64,000 nt of DNA, from NCBI RefSeq assembly GCF_001613345.1, contig NZ_BDCE01000019.1, forward strand, positions 1-64,000. Direction: 5' to 3'. This document shows, piece by piece, positions 46,200 through 55,339 of this stretch. The notes beneath the pieces are model-generated. The model was not told the DNA's origin. It made no database searches and saw only the letters and a program-made list of their open reading frames with translations. Both the position numbers and the translations under genes were made by a program. The DNA is from Nocardia uniformis NBRC 13702. GTDB taxonomy: Bacteria; Actinomycetota; Actinomycetes; Mycobacteriales; Mycobacteriaceae. Each line of letters begins with the position of its first letter. Positions within the stretch are counted from its first letter, which is position 1.

Positions 46200-46364
46200 T
46201 CGTGGTACACCGCGAACGGCTCCGCCGTCGAGACCGGTCGGCAACTGTTCTTGCACCCGAACTCGCTGCGCTATCGACTGCGCCGAATCGAGGAGCTGAC
46301 GGGCCGCTCGCTCAACAATCCCCACACCGTCCTCGAACTCGGCGTCGCATTGCGGGCGCTGTCG
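46200..46364 (+). pseudogene. C-terminal fragment of a PucR-type regulator
   Basis: The frame reads ETGRQLFLHPNSLRYRLRRI, then EELTGRSLNNPHTVLELGVA, the PucR C-terminal helix-turn-helix. Nothing of the N-terminal regulatory part is present. It sits 77 bp before the BMP lipoprotein gene, suggesting that an ancestral purine or nucleoside regulator next to the importer was lost by deletion. Confidence 0.8.
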
Positions 46365-46440
46365 GCCTCGGCCGGAAGTTTGTGTAAACCAATGTTTCAA
46401 GTTCAATCCCGCACACCCGAGATGGGGTAAATGTGAGCAG

Positions 46441-47541
46441 ATGAGATCTGCCACTGCCTTGAAGACACTCGCCGCCGGCGGTGCCGCCGCCGCGCTCGCG
46501 CTACTGTCTGCCTGCGGTTCACCGCCGACGGACAAGGACGCCGAAGGGTCCGGCAATACCTACGGTGCGTCCGATGCGCGGTTCCGGGCCTGCATGGTGA
46601 CCGACGCGGGTGGGGTGGACGACAAGTCGTTCAACGAATCCGGGTGGAACGGCGTGAAGGCGGCGGTCGACGCCAACCCGGAGATCTCCGGCAGCTACCG
46701 GCAGTCCAACAGCACCGCCGACTACGAACCCAATTTGCGGGCCTCGGCCGACGACCCCGATTGTGGTCTCGTGATCGGCGTCGGCGGCCTGATGGCGGAT
46801 GCGGTCACCACGGTGGCCGAGGAGAACCAGGACCGGCGTTTCGCGATCGTCGACTCCCACGTCGACCTGCCCAATGTGTACTCGATGGAGTTCAATGCGG
46901 CCCAGTCGTCCTACCTCGCGGGCTATCTGGCGGCGGGCACCACGAAGACCGGAAAGGTCGCCACCTGGGGCGGTATGCAGATTCCGGCGGTCACCATTTT
47001 CATGGACGGATTCGCCGCCGGTGTCGCCAAGTACAACGAGGTGCACAACACCGGTACCACGGTCCTCGGCTGGGATACCCAAGCCCAGAAGGGTTCGTTC
47101 ACCGGCAATTTCGACGACACCAGCGCCGGCCGGTCACTGACGGAGAACTTCCTCGCCCAGGGTGCCGATGTGATCCACCCGGTCGCCGGCCCGGTCGGCC
47201 TCGGTGGCGCCTCGGCCATCAAGGACGCCGGTAACGCGAGCATGATCTGGGTGGATTCCGACGGCTACCAAGCGGTTCCGGAGTACAAGCAGATCATCCT
47301 GTCCTCGTCGATGAAGGACATCGCCTCCGCGATCCGGGTCGCGATCGACAATGCCTTCGACGATGGCGCCAAGGACGGCCGCTACGTGGGCACGCTGAGC
47401 AACGAGGGTGTCGAGTTGGCGCCGTTCCACGAGTTCGACAGCTCCGTCCCGGACACGTTGAGGCAGGAACTGACGCAACTGCGGGCCGACATCATCGCGG
47501 GCACGGTGGCCGTCTCCTCACCGGCAGCCCCGAAGCCGTAG
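46441..47541 (+). CDS. BMP-family substrate-binding lipoprotein
   Basis: This 366-residue lipoprotein has lipobox LALLSACGSP. The Bmp/PnrA-like domain includes ACMVTDAGGVDDKSFNESGW, ADDPDCGLVIGVGGLMADAV, FAAGVAKYNEV and DVIHPVAGPVGLGG. Family members bind purine or pyrimidine nucleosides. It is followed by an ATPase and two permeases in one tight operon, a full nucleoside-type ABC importer. Nucleoside-catabolic genes that I recall accompanying such operons in other actinobacteria (cdd, deoA, add) are not present downstream. Confidence 0.93.
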   Translation: MRSATALKTLAAGGAAAALALLSACGSPPTDKDAEGSGNTYGASDARFRACMVTDAGGVDDKSFNESGWNGVKAAVDANPEISGSYRQSNSTADYEPNLRASADDPDCGLVIGVGGLMADAVTTVAEENQDRRFAIVDSHVDLPNVYSMEFNAAQSSYLAGYLAAGTTKTGKVATWGGMQIPAVTIFMDGFAAGVAKYNEVHNTGTTVLGWDTQAQKGSFTGNFDDTSAGRSLTENFLAQGADVIHPVAGPVGLGGASAIKDAGNASMIWVDSDGYQAVPEYKQIILSSSMKDIASAIRVAIDNAFDDGAKDGRYVGTLSNEGVELAPFHEFDSSVPDTLRQELTQLRADIIAGTVAVSSPAAPKP

Positions 47542-47544
47542 CGT

Positions 47545-49062
47545 ATGCGCCTCGAATTACGCGGCTTGACAAAGAAGTTCGGTGATTTCGTCGCGGATGA
47601 CGCGATCGACCTGGTGGTGCCGCCGGGCCAGATCCACGCCATCCTCGGCGAAAACGGCGCGGGCAAGTCCACGCTGATGAACATGCTGTACGGGATCCTG
47701 GAACCGACCGACGGACAGATCCGCATCGATGGCGCGCCGGTGCGGTTCCGTTCGCCCGGCGACGCCATCGCCGCCGGAATCGGCATGGTGCACCAGCATT
47801 TCAAGCTGGTCGGCCCATTCAGCGTCGCCGACAATGTCCAGCTCGGGCGCGAGCACGCCCGGGCCGGGATGCTGGACCGCACCGCCGCCCGTCGCGCGGT
47901 GCGGGAGGTATCCGAACGCTATGGGCTGGCACTGGATCCGGATGCCATCTGCGAAAACCTGCCCGTCGGTGTGCAACAGCGGGTGGAGATCGTCAAAGCT
48001 CTTTCCGGGCATACCGAATTGCTCATCCTCGACGAACCCACCGCGGTGCTCACGCCCCCGGAGGTCGCCGAATTGCTGACGATCATGCGGAACTTGGCGG
48101 CGTCGGGTATGTCGATCATCTTCATCAGCCACAAGCTGAGGGAAGTCAAGGCGGTCGCCGACACGATCACGGTCATCCGGCGCGGCAAGGTGGTTGCCGA
48201 AGTGTCCCCCGACGATGGTGAGGCGGAGTTGGCTGCCGCCATGGTCGGGCGCGAGGTGTCCCTCACCGTCGACAAGACACCCGCCCAGCCGACCGAAAAG
48301 GCTTTGGAGATCATAGATCTCACCGTGCTCGACGATCGGGGCATTCCGGCGCTGGACGGCCTGAATCTGACCGTGCGCGCCGGTGAGATCGTGGGACTGG
48401 CCGGAGTGGAGGGCAACGGCCAGACCGAATTGGCCCGCGCCATCCTCGGCACCCTCGCACCGGCGGGCGGCTCCATCGAGATGGCCGGCACCGAGGTCAC
48501 CCGATGGCACCCGTACCGGCGCATAGCGGCCGGGCTGGGGTATATCCCCGAGGATCGGGCCCGCGACGGTTTGGTCGGCGATTTCACCGTGGCCGAGAAT
48601 ATCGTGCTCAACCAGTACCGGGAGGCGCCACTGTCCAGGCGCGGTGTGGTCGATGAACGGGCGGTGCGGGCCGTCGCGTCGAAGTCCATCGCGGAGTTCG
48701 ATATTCGCACCCAGGGCCCCGAGGAAGGGGTGTCCGCACTGTCCGGAGGCAATCAGCAGAAGGTGATCATCGCTCGCGAATTCTCCCGTCCGCGAAAGGT
48801 CCTCGTAGCAGCGCAGCCGACCCGCGGCGTGGATATCGGCGCCATCGAATTCATCCATGCCCGGCTGGTGGCCGAACGCGACACCGGCACCGCCGTCCTG
48901 CTCATCTCCGCGGAGCTGGATGAGATTCTCGCCCTGTCCGATCGCGTGGCCGTCATCTACAACGGTCAGATCGTGGGCGAGGTAGCGCCGGATAGTCCGC
49001 GATCGGAGATCGGACAGCTCATGATCGGCCACCGGCTCGAGAACTCCCCGGGCGACGCGTGA
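47545..49062 (+). CDS. Dual-domain ABC importer ATPase (sugar/nucleoside type)
   Basis: This 505-residue protein has two ABC domains. The first has a full Walker A (LGENGAGKSTLMNMLYG), signature PVGVQQRVEIVKAL and Walker B LLILDEPTAVLTP. The second has a degenerate Walker A (GVEGNGQTELARAI) and signature LSGGNQQKVIIAREF, as usual for the BMP/CUT2-type importers. It starts 3 nt after the lipoprotein gene and overlaps the first permease gene by 4 nt. Confidence 0.94.
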   Translation: MRLELRGLTKKFGDFVADDAIDLVVPPGQIHAILGENGAGKSTLMNMLYGILEPTDGQIRIDGAPVRFRSPGDAIAAGIGMVHQHFKLVGPFSVADNVQLGREHARAGMLDRTAARRAVREVSERYGLALDPDAICENLPVGVQQRVEIVKALSGHTELLILDEPTAVLTPPEVAELLTIMRNLAASGMSIIFISHKLREVKAVADTITVIRRGKVVAEVSPDDGEAELAAAMVGREVSLTVDKTPAQPTEKALEIIDLTVLDDRGIPALDGLNLTVRAGEIVGLAGVEGNGQTELARAILGTLAPAGGSIEMAGTEVTRWHPYRRIAAGLGYIPEDRARDGLVGDFTVAENIVLNQYREAPLSRRGVVDERAVRAVASKSIAEFDIRTQGPEEGVSALSGGNQQKVIIAREFSRPRKVLVAAQPTRGVDIGAIEFIHARLVAERDTGTAVLLISAELDEILALSDRVAVIYNGQIVGEVAPDSPRSEIGQLMIGHRLENSPGDA

Positions 49063-50315
49063 AGACCACAGTCGATCCGGACCCCGAGCCGAGCCGAAAG
49101 GGCTTCGGCCCCACCTTCGTTCGCTACGTGACCGAAGCCAACAACGTCATGGTGACGGTCTACTCGCTCCTGCTGGCCTTCGCCATCGGCGCGGTACTCA
49201 TTATCGTCTCCGACCCCGGCGTACGCGGTACCTTCAACTACCTGTTCGCTCGCCCCGGCGATGCTTTCAGTTCCTCCTGGTATGCCGTGAGTACGGCCTA
49301 CCAGGACCTGTTCGAGGGCTCGATCGTCGATTTCGGTCGCCTGCAACAGTATTTCGCGGGCGATGCCACCCTGGCCCAGGTCCTGCGCCCGCTCTCGGAG
49401 ACCCTCACCTACACCACCCCGCTGATGTTCACCGGTCTGGCGGTCGGACTCGCGTTCCGGGCGGGCCTGTTCAATATCGGCGCCCAGGGGCAGTTCGTGT
49501 TCGGCATGCTCGGCGCGCTCGTCGTCGGCTTCGCGGTGGAACTCCCACTACTGCTGCATCTTCCGCTGGCACTGCTGGCGGGCGGCCTCGCGGGTGGCCT
49601 ACTCGGCGCGATACCCGGTTACCTCAAGGCGAGAACCGGTGCACACGAAGTCATCTCGTCGATCATGCTGAACAATATCGCCGCCTACTTCCTGATGTGG
49701 GCATTGGGCACCACGTTCATCCATTCGGTCACCTCCCAGGAACTCGTCTCCAAGCCGGTCGCCGAGTCGGCCCGACTGCCGCAGCTGCTGGGCTGGGCCG
49801 GGCCGGGTCTGCGGGTGAGCATCGGGCTACTGATCGGGTTCGCCCTGGCCGCCGGAACCTGGTGGCTGCTCAGCAAATCCACCTTCGGCTTCCGTATCCG
49901 CGCGGTCGGCGCCAACGCCCACGCCTCGGAGACGGCGGGTATGGATATCGGGCGCACCTTCACCACCACCATGGGCGTGGCCGGTGGACTGGCCGGACTC
50001 GGCGGCGCCGCACTCACACTGGGCCTGAACCCGTACACGGTGAATCCCGGCACCGCGGTGGAATACGGCTTCGACGGCATTACCGTGGCGCTGCTCGGAC
50101 GCGCGCATCCTGGCGGGATCGTCGCCGCCGCACTGCTTTTCGGTGCCCTGAAATCCGGCACCCTGCATATGCAGCCCGCCATCCCGGTGGAGATGTCCAC
50201 ACTGCTACAGGCCGCCATCGTGCTGTTCATCGCCGCACCCGCCCTGGTCAAAACCCTGCTGCGGCTGCGGACACCGCGCGGCGGGCTCAACACTCTGGAA
50301 GCGAGGGGCTGGTGA
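49059..50315 (+). CDS. ABC importer permease, subunit 1 (BPD_transp_2)
   Basis: The product is 418 residues from the GTG at 49059 (GTGA overlap with the ATPase stop). About ten helices are indicated. The permease hallmark NIGAQGQFVFGMLGAL and the conserved AVGANAHASETAGMDIGRT coupling-loop region are present. It is part of the BMP-type importer with the permease at 50312. The N-terminal cytoplasmic tail is short. Confidence 0.92.
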   Translation: MKTTVDPDPEPSRKGFGPTFVRYVTEANNVMVTVYSLLLAFAIGAVLIIVSDPGVRGTFNYLFARPGDAFSSSWYAVSTAYQDLFEGSIVDFGRLQQYFAGDATLAQVLRPLSETLTYTTPLMFTGLAVGLAFRAGLFNIGAQGQFVFGMLGALVVGFAVELPLLLHLPLALLAGGLAGGLLGAIPGYLKARTGAHEVISSIMLNNIAAYFLMWALGTTFIHSVTSQELVSKPVAESARLPQLLGWAGPGLRVSIGLLIGFALAAGTWWLLSKSTFGFRIRAVGANAHASETAGMDIGRTFTTTMGVAGGLAGLGGAALTLGLNPYTVNPGTAVEYGFDGITVALLGRAHPGGIVAAALLFGALKSGTLHMQPAIPVEMSTLLQAAIVLFIAAPALVKTLLRLRTPRGGLNTLEARGW

Positions 50316-51601
50316 GGGCATCGACCGGCACCGAACCGCAGGTTGCGGTGTCCGACCAGGTCTTCCGGCGGCGCACCGCGGCGGGCTACGGCTTGATCGG
50401 CACCGCTGTCGTCCTGGGCGGGCTGGGCCTGCTGCTGATCGATACGGGGCGCACCACCACCTACCGGCTGGATCAAACCCTCGATGCGAGCTGGACGGCC
50501 GGGACGCTCGCGGTGGTCGCGACGCTCAGTGTCCTCGCGGCATTCGCCGGAGTCGCCCTGCTGGTACTGCCGAAAAGCATTGTGCGGCGCTACGACGGCG
50601 GCCTGATCGGTGGCGCGGTCGCCGCGCTCGTTATCGCCGCGCTGTCCTGGACGGTCACCCCGGGCGTCGGCTTCCCGGTCGAATTTGTTTTAGCGACAAC
50701 ACTTTTCCTGGCACTACCGTTCATCTTCGGTGCGCTGTCCGGTGTCGTCGCCGAACGCTCCGGGGTCATCAACCTCGGGATCGAGGGCCAGTTCCTCACC
50801 GGCGCGTTCACTGCGGCACTGCTGGCATCGGTCACCGGGAACGCCTACATCGGAATGCTGGCCGCCACCGTCAGCGGCATCTGCTCGACCCTGCTGCTGG
50901 CCTGGCTCGCGACCCGTTTCCAGGTCAACCAGGTGGTCACCGGCATCATCCTGAACCTGCTCGCGCTCGGGCTGACCGGCTTCCTGTACGAGCGGCTGAT
51001 GCGCGCCGACGGCTCGCTCAACCAACCCGCCACCGTGCAGCGGGTCGGTGACTCGCTGGGCTTCCTGGCCCGCATCCCGATCCTCGGCCCGGTGCTGTTC
51101 AACCAGAACATTTTCGTCTACGTGGCGCTGGCCTGCGTATGCGCCGTCTCCTTCCTGTTGTTTCACACCCGCTGGGGCCTGCGCACCCGCGCCGTCGGCG
51201 AACACCCCGCCGCCGCCGACGCCGCCGGCATCAACGTCAACCGACTGCGCTTCTGGAATGTCACCGTCGCCGGGGCGCTCTCCGGCTTCGGCGGCGCCTT
51301 CTTCACCATCGCCAACAATGTGTCCTTCAGCAAGAACATGACCGCGGGCCTCGGATTCGTGGCCCTGGCCGTGATGATTGTCGGCCGCTGGCGCCCCTTC
51401 GGCGTTCTCACCGCGGCCCTGCTGTTCGGTTTCTCCAGCGCCCTGCAACGGTTTCTCAACACCATGCCCGGCAATCCGATCCCCACCGAGTTCCTGGGCA
51501 TGCTCCCCTACGTGGTCACCCTCGTCGTGGTCGCCGGATTCATCGGCAGGGCCGTGGCCCCGGCTGCCGACGGTATCCCCTATACACCGGGGAGCAAATA
51601 G
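50312..51601 (+). CDS. ABC importer permease, subunit 2 (BPD_transp_2)
   Basis: The product is 429 residues from the GTG at 50312, again a GTGA overlap with the preceding gene. Landmarks are ERSGVINLGIEGQFLTGAFT, NQVVTGIILNLLALGLTGFL and the coupling region RAVGEHPAAADAAGINVNRL. The upstream open frame (to 49697) is a shadow of the first permease. The operon ends here; a palindromic repeat arm follows. Confidence 0.92.
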   Translation: MRASTGTEPQVAVSDQVFRRRTAAGYGLIGTAVVLGGLGLLLIDTGRTTTYRLDQTLDASWTAGTLAVVATLSVLAAFAGVALLVLPKSIVRRYDGGLIGGAVAALVIAALSWTVTPGVGFPVEFVLATTLFLALPFIFGALSGVVAERSGVINLGIEGQFLTGAFTAALLASVTGNAYIGMLAATVSGICSTLLLAWLATRFQVNQVVTGIILNLLALGLTGFLYERLMRADGSLNQPATVQRVGDSLGFLARIPILGPVLFNQNIFVYVALACVCAVSFLLFHTRWGLRTRAVGEHPAAADAAGINVNRLRFWNVTVAGALSGFGGAFFTIANNVSFSKNMTAGLGFVALAVMIVGRWRPFGVLTAALLFGFSSALQRFLNTMPGNPIPTEFLGMLPYVVTLVVVAGFIGRAVAPAADGIPYTPGSK

Positions 51602-51685
51602 CCGCCGGTCGGCGCCGCGACCCGTGAGGCCATCGCCCGCCTGACTCCCCAAGTGCCGTACCAACGGTCACGGCGTACTCACCCC

Positions 51686-51717
51686 GTCATTCCGGCGTGC
51701 TTGTGGCCGGAATCCAC
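51686..51717 (+). repeat. Palindromic repeat family 1, single arm
   Basis: One 32-nt arm, GTCATTCCGGCGTGCTTGTG then GCCGGAATCCAC, lies between the convergent ends of the importer operon and the GtrA gene. Confidence 0.86.
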
Positions 51718-51784
51718 CGACGAATCGGGACACCGCACCAGGAACTCCAGGTCCGGCAGCTCGAGGCCGCCGGCGGCCTCGGCC

Positions 51785-52300
51785 TCAGAAGACCAGGCCG
51801 CGCAGCGCCAGGAAGCGCATACCGCCGACCGCCGCCATGATGGCGACTACGGCGCTGGCCTGCGCGAACTCAGCGAGGCCCGGTGCCCAAGTCCCGAGAC
51901 CGGCCAGGGCCGCCGTGCTGACCAGCAGACCGATCAGCGCCAGCCCGCCACCTTCCCATTGCGCGGTGAACCAGCCGACCCGTCCGGCCGCTCGGAAGGT
52001 GAGCTGCCGGTGCAGTTCGTTCGCGATCACCGTGCTGACGATCGATCCGGCGACATTGGCGACCAGCGGGCCGATGCCGTGCACCGCCATGAACAGCAGC
52101 ACATAGGCGACATTGCTGGAGCCGCCGACCAGGGCGAAGCGGATCAGCTGGGCGAAGGCGTGGTCGCCGCGCAGGTACCGCATGGCGCGGGCGAGTCGGT
52201 TGCGCTGTCCCGTGCCCGGCAGCGAATAGGGACCAGCCCACGCCGTGTAGGCGTTGGTGCCGGGGAGCATTCCCGGGCGGGTCGGCTGCAGGACAGTCAT
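51785..52300 (-). CDS. GtrA-family membrane protein
   Basis: The product is 171 residues from the ATG at 52300 (GGAAAG 4 nt upstream). The GtrA/DPMS-associated domain has four helices, with LIRFALVGGSSNVAYVLLFM and ANELHRQLTFRAAGR, the latter close to the family N-[KR]-x(6)-F-R motif. Family members flip or present polyprenyl-linked sugars for cell-wall glycosylation. It carries a clear sigma-70-type promoter upstream and stands alone. Confidence 0.88.
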   Translation of the reverse strand: MTVLQPTRPGMLPGTNAYTAWAGPYSLPGTGQRNRLARAMRYLRGDHAFAQLIRFALVGGSSNVAYVLLFMAVHGIGPLVANVAGSIVSTVIANELHRQLTFRAAGRVGWFTAQWEGGGLALIGLLVSTAALAGLGTWAPGLAEFAQASAVVAIMAAVGGMRFLALRGLVF

Positions 52301-52356
52301 GGTCTTTCCGATCGAAACGCGGGCATTCGGCACCGTTGGCGTTCAACGACACACTG

Positions 52357-52385
52357 ACTATAAGTAGATGTATACGTATATGCAA
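52357..52385 (-). promoter_or_regulatory. Sigma-70-type promoter of the GtrA gene with spacer palindrome
   Basis: On the minus strand, TTGCAT (52385-52380) and TATAGT (52362-52357) are separated by exactly 17 bp. The spacer contains ATACGTAT as part of the 10-bp palindrome TATACGTATA (52371-52380). A transcript would start near 52350, giving a 50-nt leader. The palindrome could bind a repressor. Confidence 0.75.
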
Positions 52386-52406
52386 GATCGAACTATGCGC
52401 GGCCGC

Positions 52407-52822
52407 TCAGGGAGTGTCGCGACCGTCCCGGCCGGGAGATATTGGATACCGCGGTAAGCGCCGTTGCTTGCCACTGGGCACGCCGTTGTGCCTGAATCTC
52501 CAGCCGGGACGGGTCGGCATCGGCCGTGCTGCCGGGTTCCACCAGCCCCGGGCCGCCAGCACCGCATCGACGTCGCGAACGGCGGCCTCGAAGGAGTAGT
52601 CCGCCGAACGCCGCGATTTGCCGCGAGCCCGCTCGTCATAGGTGATGTGCCGGAAGCCGGGACCGAGATCGGCGATGACCTTGCGCCAGTAGCCCTGGGT
52701 GGCGAACTGGCCATTGAGGTCGACCACGGGGATACCGGGACCGCCGGGCCAGGGCCGTATCTTCGACCGGCACCATGCCGGTCCAGGTCGAATCGGTCGA
52801 GGAGTTGTTGTTCTTCGTCATG
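52407..52822 (-). pseudogene. Frameshifted, truncated alpha/beta-hydrolase gene
   Basis: It starts at 52822 as MTKNNNSSTDSTWTGMVPVE, then DTALA. The expected continuation (GGPGIPVVDLNGQFATQGYW, HITYDERARGKS) is in another frame, so a small indel near 52755 breaks the gene. The other frame stops being hydrolase-like after VRDVDAVLAARGW, before any nucleophile elbow. Only the N-terminal third of an alpha/beta hydrolase survives. Confidence 0.75.
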
Positions 52823-52928
52823 CCAGCAACTTTGAGCGTCCGGCCTGACACCGCCCCGCCACCGAACTGACACGACCACTGACACGGGCGTTCCACCTGG
52901 TCGCGCCGGGCAACAGCCCTCCCGGCAG

Positions 52929-53549
52929 TCAGAGCAGCAGGCGAGCCAGTTCGGCGGGCCTGGACATCATGGCCATGTGGCCGCCGTCCATCTCGACCGG
53001 TTCGATGCCCAGCCGTTCGCGCACCAGCTCGCGCATGAAGTCGGCGGGGAAGAAGCGGTCGTCGCGGAAGAGCACGAACCGGGTGGGCACGGTCGGCCAG
53101 GCGGGCAGCGGCCATGGCAGCTTCATCGGGGTGTCGGACTGGCCGCGCTCGTACTGCTCCGCCTCGGCCCGCAGCTCGGGCGGGAATTCGTTGTAGAACA
53201 CATCGTCATCATCGGAGGTCTCATGCCCGGTGTTGGCCCACCAGTCCCCCGGGGCCTCGCCGGGGGCCGGAATCATCGCGGAGATCAACACCATTCGCTC
53301 CACCGGCACCCGATCGCAGACGAGCGGTGCGGTGAACCCGCCGAACGAGTGCGCCACCACGACTACGTCCCGACGGTCGCCGATCGCCTCGACCACCGCG
53401 TCTGCGTACTCCCGCAGCCCCGCGGCATCGTCCTCGCTCGGCAATCGCACCGGCACGGCCTCGTGGCCGAGGCCGCGCAGCTCGTCCGCTATCTGCCGCC
53501 AGTACCCCGCATCGCATCCCGCTCCCGGGATCAGCATGAATGTACTCAT
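52929..53549 (-). CDS. Alpha/beta-hydrolase (short esterase-like)
   Basis: The product is 206 residues from the ATG at 53549 (MSTFMLIPGAGCDAGYWRQI). It has the nucleophile elbow VVVVAHSFGGFTAPLV, an acid-loop region FVLFRDDRFF and the catalytic His in EMDGGHMAMMSRP. This compact family resembles plant MES-type esterases and hydroxynitrile lyases. The substrate is unknown. Confidence 0.88.
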   Translation of the reverse strand: MSTFMLIPGAGCDAGYWRQIADELRGLGHEAVPVRLPSEDDAAGLREYADAVVEAIGDRRDVVVVAHSFGGFTAPLVCDRVPVERMVLISAMIPAPGEAPGDWWANTGHETSDDDDVFYNEFPPELRAEAEQYERGQSDTPMKLPWPLPAWPTVPTRFVLFRDDRFFPADFMRELVRERLGIEPVEMDGGHMAMMSRPAELARLLL

Positions 53550-53704
53550 GCCCCTTCGCATCAGGGCCTACCGACAATCGGAAGGCCACGACCACCGAGC
53601 CGCCCCGTCGGCCCGGACTGGCCGACCACTAGACGATGTTCTCGATACGACAGCCAAAAGTGAAGCGGGCCAATGCAATTCGGCTTACTGCGACGGGCCG
53701 ATGT

Positions 53705-54235
53705 CTACGGTACGAACACTTCTGCCGTCGCGGGGATATTGGGCCGGTCTGTTCGTACGGTGAGCTGCACTCGGCCGGGACCGGTATCCGCGACGAGGAT
53801 TGCCGGAGCGGAGCGCTGGGTGGCCGGGATGAAGCGGCTGACGCTGCCCGTGCGGCCGGAGTCGAGGTTGTGCCAGTCGACTACCGCGGTGACGTCGCAG
53901 GCGAGGAGTTGCGGGCCCCATTCGCCAATGGGCGAGAAGCCCTGTGTGATGCGCAGGACGACCGAATGTACTGCGCCCGGGGCCTCGGAGTAGTGGTAGA
54001 GGGGGCCGTCGAATGCGGTGCCACCGGTCGAGAGCATGCCCGCGCACACACCATTGCCGAGTGTCCAGGTGGGGGCCAGGTTGAAGCTGTTCTGCTCGCA
54101 GGAGCGTGGCTCGACATTCGACCATCCGAGCTGGCAGGGGCTGCCGGGGTGTTCGGCATTGGCGGGCGCGGCGGCGACGGCCACACCCGCGCCGAGGAAG
54201 GTGGCAGCGGTCAGGTACCGGATCGTGCGTTTCAT
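53705..54235 (-). CDS. Secreted protein, unknown function
   Basis: The product is 176 residues from the ATG at 54235. It has a signal peptide (MKRTIRYLTAATFLGAGVAV, cleavage near ANA-EH) and a mature domain with four cysteines (SPCQLGW, RSCEQNS, NGVCAGM, LLACDVT) that may form two disulfides. No family was recognised. The beta-rich look suggests an extracellular domain. Confidence 0.65.
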   Translation of the reverse strand: MKRTIRYLTAATFLGAGVAVAAAPANAEHPGSPCQLGWSNVEPRSCEQNSFNLAPTWTLGNGVCAGMLSTGGTAFDGPLYHYSEAPGAVHSVVLRITQGFSPIGEWGPQLLACDVTAVVDWHNLDSGRTGSVSRFIPATQRSAPAILVADTGPGRVQLTVRTDRPNIPATAEVFVP

Positions 54236-54301
54236 CGTCTGACTCCACTCATTGTCGGGTGGTTCATTTACGAGCTGTCGTGCCCTACCTGCGCCATCCA
54301 T

Positions 54302-54556
54302 ACGGCGGGCGGAGTAGGCCGACTGGTCGGCCTACTACTCGACTGTCGAGCCCGCGGCAGGACGCGTTACTCGAGGCAGCATAGGCCCGGCCGGGTGAAC
54401 CGTCCGGTAGCGAATCGGTGGCATCCGCCACCTCGACCTCGGCGTCCGCTCCGTGCATGTCGCACCCGGTGGCGCGCGTCCCGCTCTCAGCACACGGTGC
54501 GGAAAATCCCGGGGCCCGCAGTGCGGACCCCGGGACAACGCTGTGGAGCGTTGGCA
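54302..54556. other. Stretch without a recognisable gene
   Basis: About 255 bp lies between the secreted-protein gene and the end of the ABC permease gene. No repeat or motif was seen. Confidence 0.4.
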
Positions 54557-55339
54557 TCAAGCGCTGATGTCGGCGCGCTGTACCAGCGTGGCGCCCGCGG
54601 CGAGTCCGGCAATAACAATGCCGGACAACACAAGTGTGCCGAGCGCGGGCGACAGCAGTCCGCCGTTGCCGGGGAACTGCGCCATGGCGCTGGATGCCAT
54701 CCCGGGGAACCAGCGACCGACCGCCGAGGACGCCGCGGTGACCACCGACTCGACCAGCAGCAGCCATGCCATCGCGACGACAATCGCCACCACCTGGTTG
54801 CGCAGTACCGCGCCGAGCGCCACGCCGAACACCGCGAGCAGTGCCGCCGCCCCGGTCGCACCGAGCAGCGCCAGCCATACCGCGGGACGGTCCAGCGGCA
54901 GCGACAGCTCCTGGGAGCGGTAGGCACCCCACGCCGACAGCAGGGTGGCAGCGGCCGAGGCCAGGCCGTACAGCAGGCCGACACCCGCGTAGACGACCAC
55001 CTTCGCGCCGATGACCTGCCAGCGCCGCGCGGTCGAGAGGAAGGTCTGATTGGCCTGCCCGAAACGCCATTCACCGGCCATGCCGATAATGCCCGATACG
55101 ACGACGAGCGTCGATCCGGCCAGGGCGCCGTGCATCGCCACCCGCAGGCTGTCGTCGGTCAGCAGGGCCGCGCCCTCCTTATCACTGAGCGCGACCATCA
55201 GATAGGTACTGAGTCCGGCGAACGCCACGGTGCCCAGCATCAGCCACCAGATCGTCGAATTCGCCCTTGCCTTATGCATTTCCGTCAACAGCACCCGGGT
55301 AGTGGACCGGTGCGGCCGCGTCGGCTGTGTATGACTCAT
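54557..55339 (-). CDS. ABC-2-type transporter permease
   Basis: The product is 260 residues from the ATG at 55339 (GAAGG upstream), with six helices typical of ABC-2 exporters. Segments include STIWWLMLGTVAFAGLSTYL, ALAGSTLVVVSGIIGMAGEW and GLLSPALGTLVLSGIVIAGL. Its start overlaps the end of the ATPase gene by 4 nt (ATGA). Exporters of this kind, paired with a two-component system, often expel antimicrobial peptides or lipids. A histidine kinase lies just upstream, divergently. Confidence 0.88.
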   Translation of the reverse strand: MSHTQPTRPHRSTTRVLLTEMHKARANSTIWWLMLGTVAFAGLSTYLMVALSDKEGAALLTDDSLRVAMHGALAGSTLVVVSGIIGMAGEWRFGQANQTFLSTARRWQVIGAKVVVYAGVGLLYGLASAAATLLSAWGAYRSQELSLPLDRPAVWLALLGATGAAALLAVFGVALGAVLRNQVVAIVVAMAWLLLVESVVTAASSAVGRWFPGMASSAMAQFPGNGGLLSPALGTLVLSGIVIAGLAAGATLVQRADISA

